64,000 nucleotides of DNA from contig CAMAPL010000001.1 in NCBI GenBank assembly GCA_945860165.1, forward strand, positions 209,925-273,924, given 5' to 3'. Below are positions 48,943 through 58,033 of the stretch, piece after piece. This DNA comes from Rhizobium sp. Q54 (lineage in GTDB: Bacteria; Pseudomonadota; Alphaproteobacteria; Micropepsales; Micropepsaceae). The position numbers and the translations under genes are program-made. The notes under the pieces are model-generated. The model was given only the letters and a program-made list of their open reading frames with translations, was not told where the DNA came from and searched no databases. Position 1 is the first letter of the stretch, and each line of letters starts with the position of its first letter.

Positions 48943-50936
48943 TGACATGCGAGGCACTCTTCATAGTCGGTGCGAGGAGTGGCCGCCACGGCGCCCTTTT
49001 CTTTCTGTTCCAGCTGGCCGGCAAAACCGGCGCGGCTGATGGACTTGGAGCGGCAGTAATAGAGGCTCTTGATGCCGCGCTCCCATGCCGTCCAGTGCAG
49101 CATGTGCAGGTCCCACTTATCGATGTTGGCCGGCAGGAACAGGTTCAGCGACTGACTCTGGCAGATGTAGGGGGTGCGGTCAGCCGCCAGCTCGATGATC
49201 CAGCGCTGGTCGATCTCGAAGGCGGTGCGATAGACGGTCTTTTCCTCGTCGCTCAGGCATTCCAGATGCTGAACCGAACCTTCCTGCTCGACGATGGACT
49301 GCCAGGTGGCATCGGTATTCTCGCCCTTGGCTTCCAGCAGCTCCTGCAGGTAGGGGTTACGCACCGAGAAGGAACCCGACAGGGTCTTGTGGGTGTAAAC
49401 ATTGGCCGGGATCGGCTCGACGCAGGCGCTGGTGCCGCCGCAGATGATCGAGATCGATGCAGTGGGTGCGATGGCGATCTTGTGGCTGAAGCGGGCCTTC
49501 ATGCCCCGTTCACGGGCGTCCTCGCAGGCGCCGCGCTCTTCGGACAGATGATAAGACGCAGCATCCGCTTCCCGGCGTATCTTCTTGAAGATGCGTAGAT
49601 TCCACGACTTGGCCATAGCGCTTTCCAGCGGGATGTTCTTGAGCTGCAGGAAGGAATGGAAACCCATCACCCCCAAGCCCACCGACCGTTCGCGCAGAGC
49701 GCTGTACTTGGCGCGGTGCATGGAGTCCGGCGCCTCCTCGATGAAGCTAGTCAGGACGTTGTCCAGCATCCGCAGCACATCCTCGACAAAGCCCTCGGTC
49801 TCGTTCCACTGGTCCCAGGTCTCGATGTTCAGGGAGGACAGGCAGCACACCGCGGTGCGTTCCTTGCCGTCATGGTCCATGCCGGTCGGCAGGGTGATCT
49901 CGCTGCACAGGTTGGAAGTGTTGACCTTCAGCCCCAACTCGCGCTGGTGCTTGGGCAAAGCGCGGTTCACCGCGTCGATGTTCAGGATATAGGGCTCGCC
50001 GGTCTGGAGGCGAGTTTCCAGGATGCGCTGCCACAGTTCGCGGGCATTGACCTCGCGCAGGACCTTCTGGTCCTTGGGGCTGCGCAGGCCGAACATCTTG
50101 CCGTCCTTCACGCACTCCATGAATTCATCAGTGATATTGATGCCGTGATGTAGGTTCAGGCCCTTGCGGTTGAAGTCGCCCGAAGCCTTGCGGATCTCGA
50201 GGAACTCCTCGATCTCCGGATGGGCGATGTCGAGATAGACCGCCGCCGAACCACGGCGCAGCGAACCTTGTGAAATGGCCAAAGTCAGGCCGTCCATCAC
50301 ATGGATGAAGGGGATGATGCCGCTGGTCTTGCCGGTCTTGACCTTTTCGCCGATGGAGCGGACCTTGCCCCAATAGGTGCCAATGCCGCCGCCATTGCTG
50401 GCCAGCGCCACATTCTCGTTCCAGGTGCCGACAATACCGTCCAGCGAATCCGAAACGTCATTGAGGAAGCAGGAAATCGGCAGGCCCCGCTTGGTGCCGC
50501 CATTGGACAGGATTGGCGTCGCCGGCATGAACCACAGCCGGGACATATAGTCGTACAGCCGCTGGGCGTGCTGGATATCGTCGGCATAGGCGCAGGAGAC
50601 GCGGGCAAACATGTCCTGGAAGCCTTCGCCCGGCATCAGGTAACGGTCGGTCAGGGTCGCCTTGCCGAACGGGGTCAGCAGGCCGTCACGGGCATGGTCC
50701 AGGGTGAGGTCGCCCGGCTTGGGCTTGGGCGCCAACGGATAGGGCAGCGGCGGCTGGGACGGGGTTTCGAACAGGTCCTGGGTGATCTTGGCGAGGGCTT
50801 TGGGCGGCTCGACCGGGGGGGCGGTGACGGTGCGCGTCACGACGACGGAACGCTCGATCACCCTCTCCAGCGGCGACTGGACGACCACCTGGCCATCACT
50901 GTCGAAATCGCCTTCGAGTTTACCAAGTGCTGACAT
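48939..50936 (-). CDS. nrdA: Class I ribonucleotide reductase, alpha subunit
   Basis: 665 residues of the class I large subunit. Landmarks: FMPATPILSNGGTKRGLPISCFL with the first redox cysteine, SNLCSEITLP (NxCxE active site), CCLSSLN, PTASISIICGGTSACVEP, and a C-terminal CLACQ cysteine pair for re-reduction. No N-terminal ATP cone is evident. I start at ATG 50936 (MSALGKLEGD) with GGGGA upstream; the frame stays open to 51032 but that part belongs to the leader. A B12 riboswitch precedes it, so it should be expressed when B12 is scarce. Confidence 0.94.
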   Translation of the reverse strand: MSALGKLEGDFDSDGQVVVQSPLERVIERSVVVTRTVTAPPVEPPKALAKITQDLFETPSQPPLPYPLAPKPKPGDLTLDHARDGLLTPFGKATLTDRYLMPGEGFQDMFARVSCAYADDIQHAQRLYDYMSRLWFMPATPILSNGGTKRGLPISCFLNDVSDSLDGIVGTWNENVALASNGGGIGTYWGKVRSIGEKVKTGKTSGIIPFIHVMDGLTLAISQGSLRRGSAAVYLDIAHPEIEEFLEIRKASGDFNRKGLNLHHGINITDEFMECVKDGKMFGLRSPKDQKVLREVNARELWQRILETRLQTGEPYILNIDAVNRALPKHQRELGLKVNTSNLCSEITLPTGMDHDGKERTAVCCLSSLNIETWDQWNETEGFVEDVLRMLDNVLTSFIEEAPDSMHRAKYSALRERSVGLGVMGFHSFLQLKNIPLESAMAKSWNLRIFKKIRREADAASYHLSEERGACEDARERGMKARFSHKIAIAPTASISIICGGTSACVEPIPANVYTHKTLSGSFSVRNPYLQELLEAKGENTDATWQSIVEQEGSVQHLECLSDEEKTVYRTAFEIDQRWIIELAADRTPYICQSQSLNLFLPANIDKWDLHMLHWTAWERGIKSLYYCRSKSISRAGFAGQLEQKEKGAVAATPRTDYEECLACQ

Positions 50937-50992
50937 GCCATTCCCCTGTACGCTGGCGGGGGATCGGATGGCATCGGCGCGGCGCATGCCAC
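50934..50992 (-). promoter_or_regulatory. Candidate expression platform at the nrdA start: mutually exclusive hairpins
   Basis: On the minus strand the segment ATGCCAT (50974-50968) can pair either with the upstream TGGCAT (50991-50986) or with ATGGCAT at the start codon (50941-50935). Pairing with the second would bury the ATG and flank the ribosome site; pairing with the first would free it. This is the expected layout for translational control by the upstream riboswitch. Confidence 0.5.
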
Positions 50993-51039
50993 TCCGTACA
51001 GCCTCCTGGGACACCCCGCCCCAATTGCTCAAACCGTGT

Positions 51040-51195
51040 TCGCGGCAGTTCTCCTGACTCGCGGCCCTCTTTGCGTCGGCCTTCCCGGTTTCCCAGTCGC
51101 GTTTCGACGCAAAATCAGCCGTTTACAGTTGCGGGGGCAGCCCCGGTTTCGGCCCCACCAGACCGCCCCGAAGTTCCCTTGAACCCCCTATCTAG
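51040..51195 (-). ncRNA. Cobalamin riboswitch upstream of nrdA
   Basis: The minus strand carries the conserved core GCTGCCCCCGCAACTGTAA, the downstream ACTGGGAAACCGGGAAGGCCG, and the 3' GAGTCAGGAGAACTGCC (consensus GCCAGGAGACCTGCC), in the right order and spacing. An AdoCbl-type aptamer is clear. It should repress nrdAB when adenosylcobalamin is present. A promoter would lie in the 80 bases before the btuD stop. Confidence 0.9.
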
Positions 51196-51275
51196 AGCAT
51201 TCGATTAACCGTGAACAGCTACATCTAGGGGCCTATTCGCGGAATCCGTCAAGCCGAAATACTTTCACACAGACG

Positions 51276-52046
51276 TCATTTTTCGCTTGTGGACAGAAGT
51301 GTGAATCCTCGCGAATCTCCCGCGCCGCTGGCCAGTGCGTGCACCCCGAACGCCCTGTGGATAAGTTCCTCTGTGAGTGAATCCGCGTCGTTCAAAACCG
51401 CTCCATCCACAAGTACGATGATGCGGCTGGCATGGCGCGCCGCCAGGGTCAGATCGTGCAGCGATGCGATCACCAAAGTGCCTTCGGCGGCGAAGCGTGA
51501 CAGCAAAGACATGCTGGCCATCGCGTGACGCGGATCGAGGCCCGCGATCGGCTCGTCCACGATCAGGATCTGCGGACGGGAAACGATGGCCCGGGCCAGC
51601 ATGGCGCGGGCGAACTCACCGCCCGACAAGGTCGTGGCTGCCTGATGGCGGCAGCCGGTGAGATTGCACAGTTCCAGCGCGCGCGCGATGGACGGCGCGA
51701 AGCTTTCGGGCAATTCGCCTACCGCCGGCAGCTTGGCGGTCAGGCCCAGCGCCACCAAACGCTCGACCGAGATCGGCCATTCTAGCCGGGGATTTTGCGG
51801 CAGGTAAGACCGCCGGCTGGCCAGTTGCGCCATTGAAAAAGCCCTCAGCGCCCTGGCGTCCAGCAGGATGCGGCCGCTGTCGGGTTTCAAGAGACCGGCC
51901 AGTGCCGACAGCAAGGTGGACTTGCCCGCGCCATTGGGACCGATCACTGCGATGAATTCACCGGCATGGGCCTGCAGCGAGACGTCGCACAGGATGGTGC
52001 GGACACCTTTGGTGACGCTGATGTTTTCCGCGGCCAGCATTGTCAT
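51276..52046 (-). CDS. btuD: Vitamin B12 ABC transporter, ATPase
   Basis: A 256-residue ABC ATPase of the FecE/BtuD type: Walker A GPNGAGKSTLL, signature LSGGEFARAMLARA, Walker B ILIVDEPIAGLD, and the switch histidine in IASLHDL. Substrate assignment comes from the operon with btuB, btuF, btuC and the upstream cobalamin riboswitch. The start overlaps the btuC stop by four bases. Confidence 0.88.
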   Translation of the reverse strand: MTMLAAENISVTKGVRTILCDVSLQAHAGEFIAVIGPNGAGKSTLLSALAGLLKPDSGRILLDARALRAFSMAQLASRRSYLPQNPRLEWPISVERLVALGLTAKLPAVGELPESFAPSIARALELCNLTGCRHQAATTLSGGEFARAMLARAIVSRPQILIVDEPIAGLDPRHAMASMSLLSRFAAEGTLVIASLHDLTLAARHASRIIVLVDGAVLNDADSLTEELIHRAFGVHALASGAGDSRGFTLLSTSEK

Positions 52047-53017
52047 GGCGCCACTTTCCGGATGCGCACAACAAGCCAGAAGAAAAATGGCGTGCCGAGC
52101 AGGCTGGTGAATACACCCAGCCGCAGTTCGGGATTGGTGTGCACCAGCCGCGCGGCGATGTCGGCACAGAGCAGCAGTACCGCGCCGGCCAGCGCCGAAG
52201 GCAGCAGCACACGGCGCGGTGCATGGCCGACCAGCGGACGCACCAGATGCGGCGCGACCAACCCGATAAAACCGATGGCGCCCACCACCGACGTGATGGC
52301 GCCCACCGACAGCGCTGTGCCCACCACCACCAGCGCCGTCAGGCGCAGCAGATTGACGCCTAGGCTTTGCGCCTGCACCTCGCCAAGGCTCAGGGCATCC
52401 AGCGCCCTGCCCGTCATCGCCAGCAGGCCGCAGCCCACGATCACAAAGGGCAGCACGAGCAGAACTTGCGTCCAGCTCTTGTCGGCCAGCGATCCCAGCA
52501 GCCAGGACATGATTTCATAGGCGGCATAGGGATTGGGCGCGAAGTTCAGCGCCAGCGCGATACCCGCCGCGGTCAGGCTGGAGACCGCCGCGCCCGCCAG
52601 CACCAGCGCCACCGTGCCGCCGCGTCCCAGCGCAAAAGTCAGTGCGCAGGCTGCCAGCGCACCGACCATGCCCATCAGCGGGCCGGTCACCGCCGACAGC
52701 GCCGCCAGCCCGAAATAGATCGCAATCACCGCGCCCAGCGCCGCACCGCTGGACACGCCCAGCAGCGCCGGTTCGGCCAGCGGATTGCGGGTGAAGCCCT
52801 GCAGCACCGCGCCGGCCAGCCCCAGCACCGCGCCCACCATCAGCGCCAGGACGGTGCGCGGCAGGCGAATATCGGCCACGATCATCGCCGCTAGGCTGTC
52901 CGGCTGGTGGAAGACATCCAGCAATGCAGTGGGCGGCAACCACACCCGTCCAGCCAGCAGTGATGCGGCGAAAGCCAGCACCCCCAGAACGACAAGCGCG
53001 AGATTGAGACGGGTCAT
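52043..53017 (-). CDS. btuC: Vitamin B12 ABC transporter, permease
   Basis: A 324-residue FecCD-family permease with about ten hydrophobic spans. The family blocks RLPRTVLALMVGAVLGLAGAVLQG and NPLAEPALLGVSSGAALGAV are at the N-terminus, and VGAIGFIGLVAPHLVRPLVG contains the ATPase-contact loop. It overlaps btuF by four bases and btuD by four bases, so the genes form a tight operon. Confidence 0.9.
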   Translation of the reverse strand: MTRLNLALVVLGVLAFAASLLAGRVWLPPTALLDVFHQPDSLAAMIVADIRLPRTVLALMVGAVLGLAGAVLQGFTRNPLAEPALLGVSSGAALGAVIAIYFGLAALSAVTGPLMGMVGALAACALTFALGRGGTVALVLAGAAVSSLTAAGIALALNFAPNPYAAYEIMSWLLGSLADKSWTQVLLVLPFVIVGCGLLAMTGRALDALSLGEVQAQSLGVNLLRLTALVVVGTALSVGAITSVVGAIGFIGLVAPHLVRPLVGHAPRRVLLPSALAGAVLLLCADIAARLVHTNPELRLGVFTSLLGTPFFFWLVVRIRKVAP

Positions 53018-53850
53018 GGCCTGACCTTCCCAATTTTTCCCGCCCCGATCAGGTCTGCCTGCAACTGGCGGGTAATGCGCACCGTCATCGGCACGCCGCA
53101 GCCATAGAGCGAAGAATAGCGGATGCGCCGTCCGCCATAGCGCTTCATCAACGCGGGGTGATTGTCCTGGTCGGCGCGCATGGTGGCCATACCGCGATAG
53201 GTATCACCATAGACCAGCACATCGGGCCGGGCCGCGATCAGGGCCTCGACGTCATAAAAGCCCATGCCGGTCTGCTCGATGCTGGTGGCGCCGGCGTGCT
53301 TCAGCATGGCGCCGAACAGTCGGCCCGCGCCCGGCACGTAACCGCCATTGCCCCATTCAGCGACGCGGATGGTTCTCGCGGGCCGGTTGGCGGCGATAGT
53401 TTTGAGTTCGGCATCCATCGCTGCAATCAGTTTTTCGCCGCGCGCTTCCTCGCCCAACACTTTGGCGACCATACGGGTGGTCTGGCGAATCTGCGCGAAA
53501 TTCTCCGCCGGCGGCACCTCCACCACCCTGGCGCCGGTCCTGGACAGCAATTGCCGCATGGCGGGCGCCATGAAGGGATCGGTGAGAATGAGATCGGGCC
53601 GGGTGGTGAGGATTTCTTCCGCCGAGGCATAATTCACCCGCACCTTTGCGCCTTGCGGCCAATGACGCAGCGCCGCCGGTTCCTGCGACATGAAGGTGAC
53701 CGAGGCGATGCGCTCCGGCGCTACCAGATCGAGCAGCAGTTCATCCGTGCAAATCTTCAGCGACATGATGCGCTGAGGCTTGAAGGGCGCGGCCGCCGTC
53801 TGCCCTGTCGCAAGGAGCAAAACGGCAGCCGCGAAAATTCCCTGTTTCAT
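53014..53850 (-). CDS. btuF: Periplasmic B12-binding protein
   Basis: 278 residues with a signal peptide ending near TAAA (residue 21). The type III binding-protein fold shows RIMSLKICTDELLLDLVAPERIASVT and LTTRPDLILTD, and the C-lobe has ALIAARPDVLVYGD. It would receive cobalamin from BtuB and deliver it to BtuCD. The gap to btuB is nine bases. Confidence 0.85.
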   Translation of the reverse strand: MKQGIFAAAVLLLATGQTAAAPFKPQRIMSLKICTDELLLDLVAPERIASVTFMSQEPAALRHWPQGAKVRVNYASAEEILTTRPDLILTDPFMAPAMRQLLSRTGARVVEVPPAENFAQIRQTTRMVAKVLGEEARGEKLIAAMDAELKTIAANRPARTIRVAEWGNGGYVPGAGRLFGAMLKHAGATSIEQTGMGFYDVEALIAARPDVLVYGDTYRGMATMRADQDNHPALMKRYGGRRIRYSSLYGCGVPMTVRITRQLQADLIGAGKIGKVRP

Positions 53851-53859
53851 GCAGCGATC

Positions 53860-55758
53860 CTAGAGGTTCGCCTTGATGCCCGCAAAACCGCCAACACCGG
53901 GGCGCAGGAAGCCGTCCGGCGACTGGTAGCTGTTGTCGAAGGCATTCTCGATCCGGCCGAACAGCGAGAAGGTGTCCGTCAAGCGGTAGCTGGCGGCAAA
54001 GTCCGCCGTCACGGTGCCGGATTTCTTGAAGCGCGGCACCGAGAAGTCGCGGTTGCCGTCAATCTGCGGCCCGACATACAGCAGGCTTGCATCCAGCAGC
54101 AGGTCTTCGGTCGCCTGCCAGTCGGCATTCAGGCTGGCCTTGTGACGCGGCCGGCGCAGCAGCGCCAGCCTGGTGCCGGCATTGATCGCGTCGGTATAGG
54201 TATAGTCGGCGCGCAGGGTCAGCGTATCCAGAACCTTCCACGCGACGAAACTCTCCACGCCCTGGGTGCGGGCCTTGCCGATATTGCCCAGCAGGAAAGC
54301 CGGCGCCGGGCCCGACACGATCAGGTTCTCGATGTCGTTGTGGAACCAGGTGATGCCGCCGGTCAGCGCATCGCCCAGCAGGCTCTGCTCCACGCCCACA
54401 TCATAGCCCAGGCTGGTTTCGGGCTTGAGCAGCGGATTGCCGCCGAAGGTGCCGAACAGCTGCTGCAGCGACGGCGCCTTGAAGCCGGTGCCGATACTGG
54501 CCTTCAGCCGAGTGCCGGTACCTTCGATCGCCCAGCTCGGCGCGATCCTCCAGGTGAGTTTGTTGCCGAAGCGGCTGTTGTCGTCATAGCGGATGCTGGC
54601 GCTGGTATGGATTCCGTTGCCGAAATCCGATTGCAGGCCGGCGAAGCCAGCATTGGTGGTGACGCCGCGCGACAGGGTGGACGGAAAGCCGAAGGAGAGG
54701 CCGGGATGCAGCGCCTCGCGCGCTGTTTCCGCGCCCAGCACCAAGGTCTGGCCGTCGGTCACGGCGATATTGCCCTGCCAGTCCAGCTTGGTGCGGTCAC
54801 CGATGGCGCGGCTGTTGCCGTTATCGGGATCCTGGGTGGCGGTGATGGTGCTGCCATAGGCAAAGCCCAGGGTCTGATCCAGCCGTCCGTCCCACAAGAC
54901 CAGATGCGCGGTGGCGCGGGCCTGATGCTGAATGGACGAGATGCGGGTCGGGGTGGGCGACGGGAAGGATGCGAAGGTGAAGGGATTGAAGGCGTCGCCG
55001 GTGATGCGGCCCAGGCTGTTGGAATAGCGCGCAACAAGGCCGAGGTCGAAATTGTCGGTGACGTCATAACCCAGCTTGGTGCTGGTGCTGACATTGTCAT
55101 AATAATCGTCGTTGCGGCGCTGGCCCGACGGCAGAAGGTTCAGCGGCGTGACCGGCGTGGCGCCGGCATGAAAATGCTGCACCGTCGCGGCATAATTAAA
55201 ACGGCCATACGACCCCGACAGACCTGCGGTCTGATTGAAGGTCTTGAAAGAGCCGGCTTCAACGCTGCCATTGATCTGCAACGGCCCCTCGCCGGCCTTG
55301 GTGATGATGTTGATCACGCCGCCGATGGCATCGGAGCCATAGAGTGCGCCCTGCGGACCGCGCAGCACTTCGACCTGGGCGATGTCGCCGGCAAGGAATT
55401 TGGAAATATCCGACGCGCCGCTGGGCGTGGAGGGATCGGCGACATCGATGCCGTCCAGCAGCACCTTGACGTGGTTGGAATTGGTGCCGCGCATGAACAG
55501 CGAGGTCTGACCGCCCGCGCCGCCGGTCTGCACGATGTTGAGGCCAGGCACGGTGCGCAGCACGTCTGGAAGCGAACGATCCTGGCGCGCTTCGATCTGG
55601 GCGGCGGTGATGACGGTGACGCTGCTGGCGATCTGCTCCACCGGGGTGGCGACACGGGTGGCGACCACCACCACGTTTTCGTCATTCAGGCGCTGGGCGC
55701 TGGCCGCGCCGGTCAAGGCGATGATGGCGACAGAGGTATAAAGAACGAATTTCAACAT
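53860..55758 (-). CDS. btuB: TonB-dependent vitamin B12 receptor
   Basis: A 632-residue outer-membrane receptor. A signal peptide ends near ASAQ (residue 22), a TonB-box-like NVVVVATR follows, then the plug domain (DVLRTVPGLNIVQTGG, GGQTSLFMRGTNSNHVKVLLDGI, LRGPQGALYGSDAIGGVINIIT) and a beta barrel ending in an aromatic-poor KANL. A cobalamin riboswitch and an SD-sequestering hairpin lie upstream, which fixes the substrate better than the protein itself. Confidence 0.9.
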   Translation of the reverse strand: MLKFVLYTSVAIIALTGAASAQRLNDENVVVVATRVATPVEQIASSVTVITAAQIEARQDRSLPDVLRTVPGLNIVQTGGAGGQTSLFMRGTNSNHVKVLLDGIDVADPSTPSGASDISKFLAGDIAQVEVLRGPQGALYGSDAIGGVINIITKAGEGPLQINGSVEAGSFKTFNQTAGLSGSYGRFNYAATVQHFHAGATPVTPLNLLPSGQRRNDDYYDNVSTSTKLGYDVTDNFDLGLVARYSNSLGRITGDAFNPFTFASFPSPTPTRISSIQHQARATAHLVLWDGRLDQTLGFAYGSTITATQDPDNGNSRAIGDRTKLDWQGNIAVTDGQTLVLGAETAREALHPGLSFGFPSTLSRGVTTNAGFAGLQSDFGNGIHTSASIRYDDNSRFGNKLTWRIAPSWAIEGTGTRLKASIGTGFKAPSLQQLFGTFGGNPLLKPETSLGYDVGVEQSLLGDALTGGITWFHNDIENLIVSGPAPAFLLGNIGKARTQGVESFVAWKVLDTLTLRADYTYTDAINAGTRLALLRRPRHKASLNADWQATEDLLLDASLLYVGPQIDGNRDFSVPRFKKSGTVTADFAASYRLTDTFSLFGRIENAFDNSYQSPDGFLRPGVGGFAGIKANL

Positions 55759-55765
55759 TGATCGT

Positions 55766-55780
55766 CTCCTGGCTCAGGAG
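55766..55780 (-). promoter_or_regulatory. btuB: Hairpin that buries the btuB ribosome-binding site
   Basis: On the minus strand CTCCTG-agc-CAGGAG forms a 6-bp stem. Its right arm is the Shine-Dalgarno AGGAG, seven bases before ATG 55758. It is the likely output of the riboswitch upstream. Confidence 0.6.
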
Positions 55781-55894
55781 TCGGCACGCGGTATTGAAAA
55801 GGGATTTTGGCCCCCGCACAGCGACTCCAACATAGTCGCCGCTGCGGTTTACCCCGCTGCACCCCGCGCACCCCGGCAGGATACAAGACGACGG

Positions 55895-56045
55895 TGCGAG
55901 GCAGGTTTCCTGGCTTCCGGGTCAGTGCTTGGTCCACCTTCCCAAAATCCGTAAGGATTTCAGTGGTAATGTCGGACTTCGCTCACCGGCTACAGTTGCG
56001 GGGGCAGCCGCGGTATCAGACCGCGTTCCCTAACCTTGCACTTGG
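55895..56045 (-). ncRNA. Cobalamin riboswitch upstream of btuB
   Basis: Textbook B12 elements on the minus strand: TTAGGGAACGCGGTC, the core GCTGCCCCCGCAACTGTAG, ACCACTG, GGGAAGGTGG, and the 3' GAAGCCAGGAAACCTGCC. It controls the btuB-btuF-btuC-btuD operon. About 130 bases separate it from the btuB hairpin. Confidence 0.95.
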
Positions 56046-56095
56046 GGGCTTATCGGTCAGCCATGCCCGTTCGTCAAGTTCCGCACGCCGGAGGG

Positions 56096-57049
56096 TTAAA
56101 GAGACGGCTGGTTGGGTGCGCGCTTCTTCCACTTGTAGAAGTTGAGCGAGTTCTTCCAGAAGAATTTTTCTGCCGCCAGGCGCGAGCGGGTGGCAAAATA
56201 GGCCCGCGCCAACGCCACGATCTGGGCCGGGGTGGCGACGCCCCAAGTCTCGGGCCAGTTGGTGCCGAACACAACCCGGTCTTCGCCGAAACAATCCATC
56301 AGCACGTCCAGCCGGTCCTTGACCTGCGCCAGGCCCCGCGCGGGGATATCGCGGTTTTCCATGTCCGACAACTTGCCCCAGATGTTGGGCCGGCCCTTGA
56401 TCTCTTTCAGAACGGCAGCGTAGGCGGTGCGATCTTCCGGCTTGGGTTCATAATGCATCATGTGATCGCACATGATGCGCAGGTTCGGAACACGATCGTT
56501 CAGCTTCACCATGGTGTGCAGCAGGGCAAGATTGGGATTGGCGGTGTCCATCACCAGGCCGGCATCCGCCACGCGGCGCAGGCCATCGATGAACTTGGGA
56601 TCGTCAGCCTGGGTGACGACATTGCGGCCCCAGATCAGGCCGCAGCGGATTCCCAGGAACATCGGATTCTTGCGGAAGCGATCAAACAGTTCTGCGAAGT
56701 CAGCCTTTTCCGGTTCCAGATCGCCGACTGTGCCGACATACAGCGTGTCGGTCGCCATCTGATCCAGCACCCAGAGATTGTCTTCCACCCAGGGGCTGGC
56801 CTCAAGCTCGATGGCGCCGACAATGTTCAGCGGCTCGGCCAGCTTGCGGTAGGTGGCGGGCAGCGCCACACCGCCGGTTTCCTTCTTCCATGCATCGGAC
56901 CCAGCATAGGGCACACCCTGGGGACGGCGGGCGTCGAACAGATGGATATGGGTGTCGATAATCGGGATGTCGGCGAGTGATTGCGCATCTGCCATGGTCG
57001 TCGTCATCGCCAAAGCGGTACTCCCTGCGAGAAAATGTCTGCGTTGCAT
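56096..57049 (-). CDS. Exported amidohydrolase-2 family protein (lactone-hydrolase type)
   Basis: 317 residues. The N-terminus MQRRHFLAGSTALA is a twin-arginine-like signal. The TIM-barrel metal site DTHIH (32-36) with LFD, a middle CDHMMH and the C-terminal FGTNWPE are typical of the amidohydrolase-2 group that includes 2-pyrone-4,6-dicarboxylate lactonase and fuconolactonase. It probably opens a lactone ring. Last gene of the PQQ-lactonase operon, ten bases after the preceding stop. Confidence 0.82.
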   Translation of the reverse strand: MQRRHFLAGSTALAMTTTMADAQSLADIPIIDTHIHLFDARRPQGVPYAGSDAWKKETGGVALPATYRKLAEPLNIVGAIELEASPWVEDNLWVLDQMATDTLYVGTVGDLEPEKADFAELFDRFRKNPMFLGIRCGLIWGRNVVTQADDPKFIDGLRRVADAGLVMDTANPNLALLHTMVKLNDRVPNLRIMCDHMMHYEPKPEDRTAYAAVLKEIKGRPNIWGKLSDMENRDIPARGLAQVKDRLDVLMDCFGEDRVVFGTNWPETWGVATPAQIVALARAYFATRSRLAAEKFFWKNSLNFYKWKKRAPNQPSL

Positions 57050-57059
57050 CAGTATACTT

Positions 57060-58013
57060 TCAGATCAGGTCGATCTTGAAGACATAGCCGCCGCTGGGAC
57101 TGTTGAGGTGCGGAAAGCCGGGGCGCTCATACTTCTTCTCGATCGGCCAACCCGGATGCTCGCCGGCATCCACGCCGTAAAGCTGGCCGTTGATCACCGT
57201 TACGTCATGGATGTCGCAGGAACCGGGAACAAAATCCACGAACTCCACCGCCTTCGAGGTCTTGATGTCATAGCGGACCAGGCTCGGCGTATAGCCTTCG
57301 TACCCGATCACATCGGACTTCTGCGTGCCGCAGACCTGCCAGATGGAGCCCCCACTTCCATTACTATTGTCGTAGGTGATGCCGTGCAGGCGCTGGGTGT
57401 CGTGGGTGTTCGGGATCAGCCAGTCCACCTGCCAGCTTTTGGGATCGATGCGGATGATCGCCGCCAGACGATTGCTGTGCACCCACAGCTTGCCATTGTC
57501 CCAGGCCACGCCATGGCTGGCGCCGCCGTCATCCGCAGGGCCGAAGGGAATCTGCCGCCAGCTGACCTGCTTGCCATTCATGTCGGTCTGGAAGATGCCG
57601 TTCACCGGCGGGTTGGGATGATTCTTGATGGAAATGCCGTTGGCGCCGCTCCACAGATAACCGCCGCCCCACACGCCGCCGCTGGTGTTCTTGGACTGGG
57701 TGGTCACGGTGTGCAGCACCTTGCCGGTCTTGAAATCCAACAGCCAGGCTTTTTCCGGCGCACCGTCATGGCGCTGTTCCTGCACCCAGAAGCCCTTGCC
57801 CGGCTCCACCGAAATGGCGTTGGGCCAGGACGGCGGCACCAGGAACATCTTGGTGGTGCGCGCCTTGCGGCGTGGAAGTGGTTTGGGCTTCGAACTGCCG
57901 CGCCGTCCCAGCGCATCGGTGCCGGGCTTGTAGGATTGCGCCCCACTTGGTGAGATAAGCGCCGGTGTCGCCAGTCCCGCCATCGCGGCGGCCAGGAATT
58001 TCCTCTTGTCCAT
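57060..58013 (-). CDS. Exported beta-propeller-like protein (SMP-30/Vgb-like)
   Basis: 317 residues with a signal MDKRKFLAAAMAGLATPAL. Repeats such as NAISVEPGKGFWVQEQ, GGVWGGGYLWSGANG, SHGVAWDNGKLWVHS and LHGITYDNSNGSGGSIWQV suggest a six- or seven-bladed propeller similar to SMP-30 or virginiamycin B lyase-like proteins. No catalytic role can be fixed. The start at ATG 58013 is supported by GGAGAG; GTG 58019 is an alternative. Confidence 0.68.
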   Translation of the reverse strand: MDKRKFLAAAMAGLATPALISPSGAQSYKPGTDALGRRGSSKPKPLPRRKARTTKMFLVPPSWPNAISVEPGKGFWVQEQRHDGAPEKAWLLDFKTGKVLHTVTTQSKNTSGGVWGGGYLWSGANGISIKNHPNPPVNGIFQTDMNGKQVSWRQIPFGPADDGGASHGVAWDNGKLWVHSNRLAAIIRIDPKSWQVDWLIPNTHDTQRLHGITYDNSNGSGGSIWQVCGTQKSDVIGYEGYTPSLVRYDIKTSKAVEFVDFVPGSCDIHDVTVINGQLYGVDAGEHPGWPIEKKYERPGFPHLNSPSGGYVFKIDLI

Positions 58014-58033
58014 CAGCACTCTCCGTTTTTCAT

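Noticed and set aside
53158..55761. An 867-codon plus-strand ORF opposite btuB and btuF.
   Set aside because: It is antisense to two genes with clear family motifs, has shadow-type composition and no ribosome site. Long antisense ORFs are common in GC-rich DNA. The same applies to 28440-30221 and 32868-34484.
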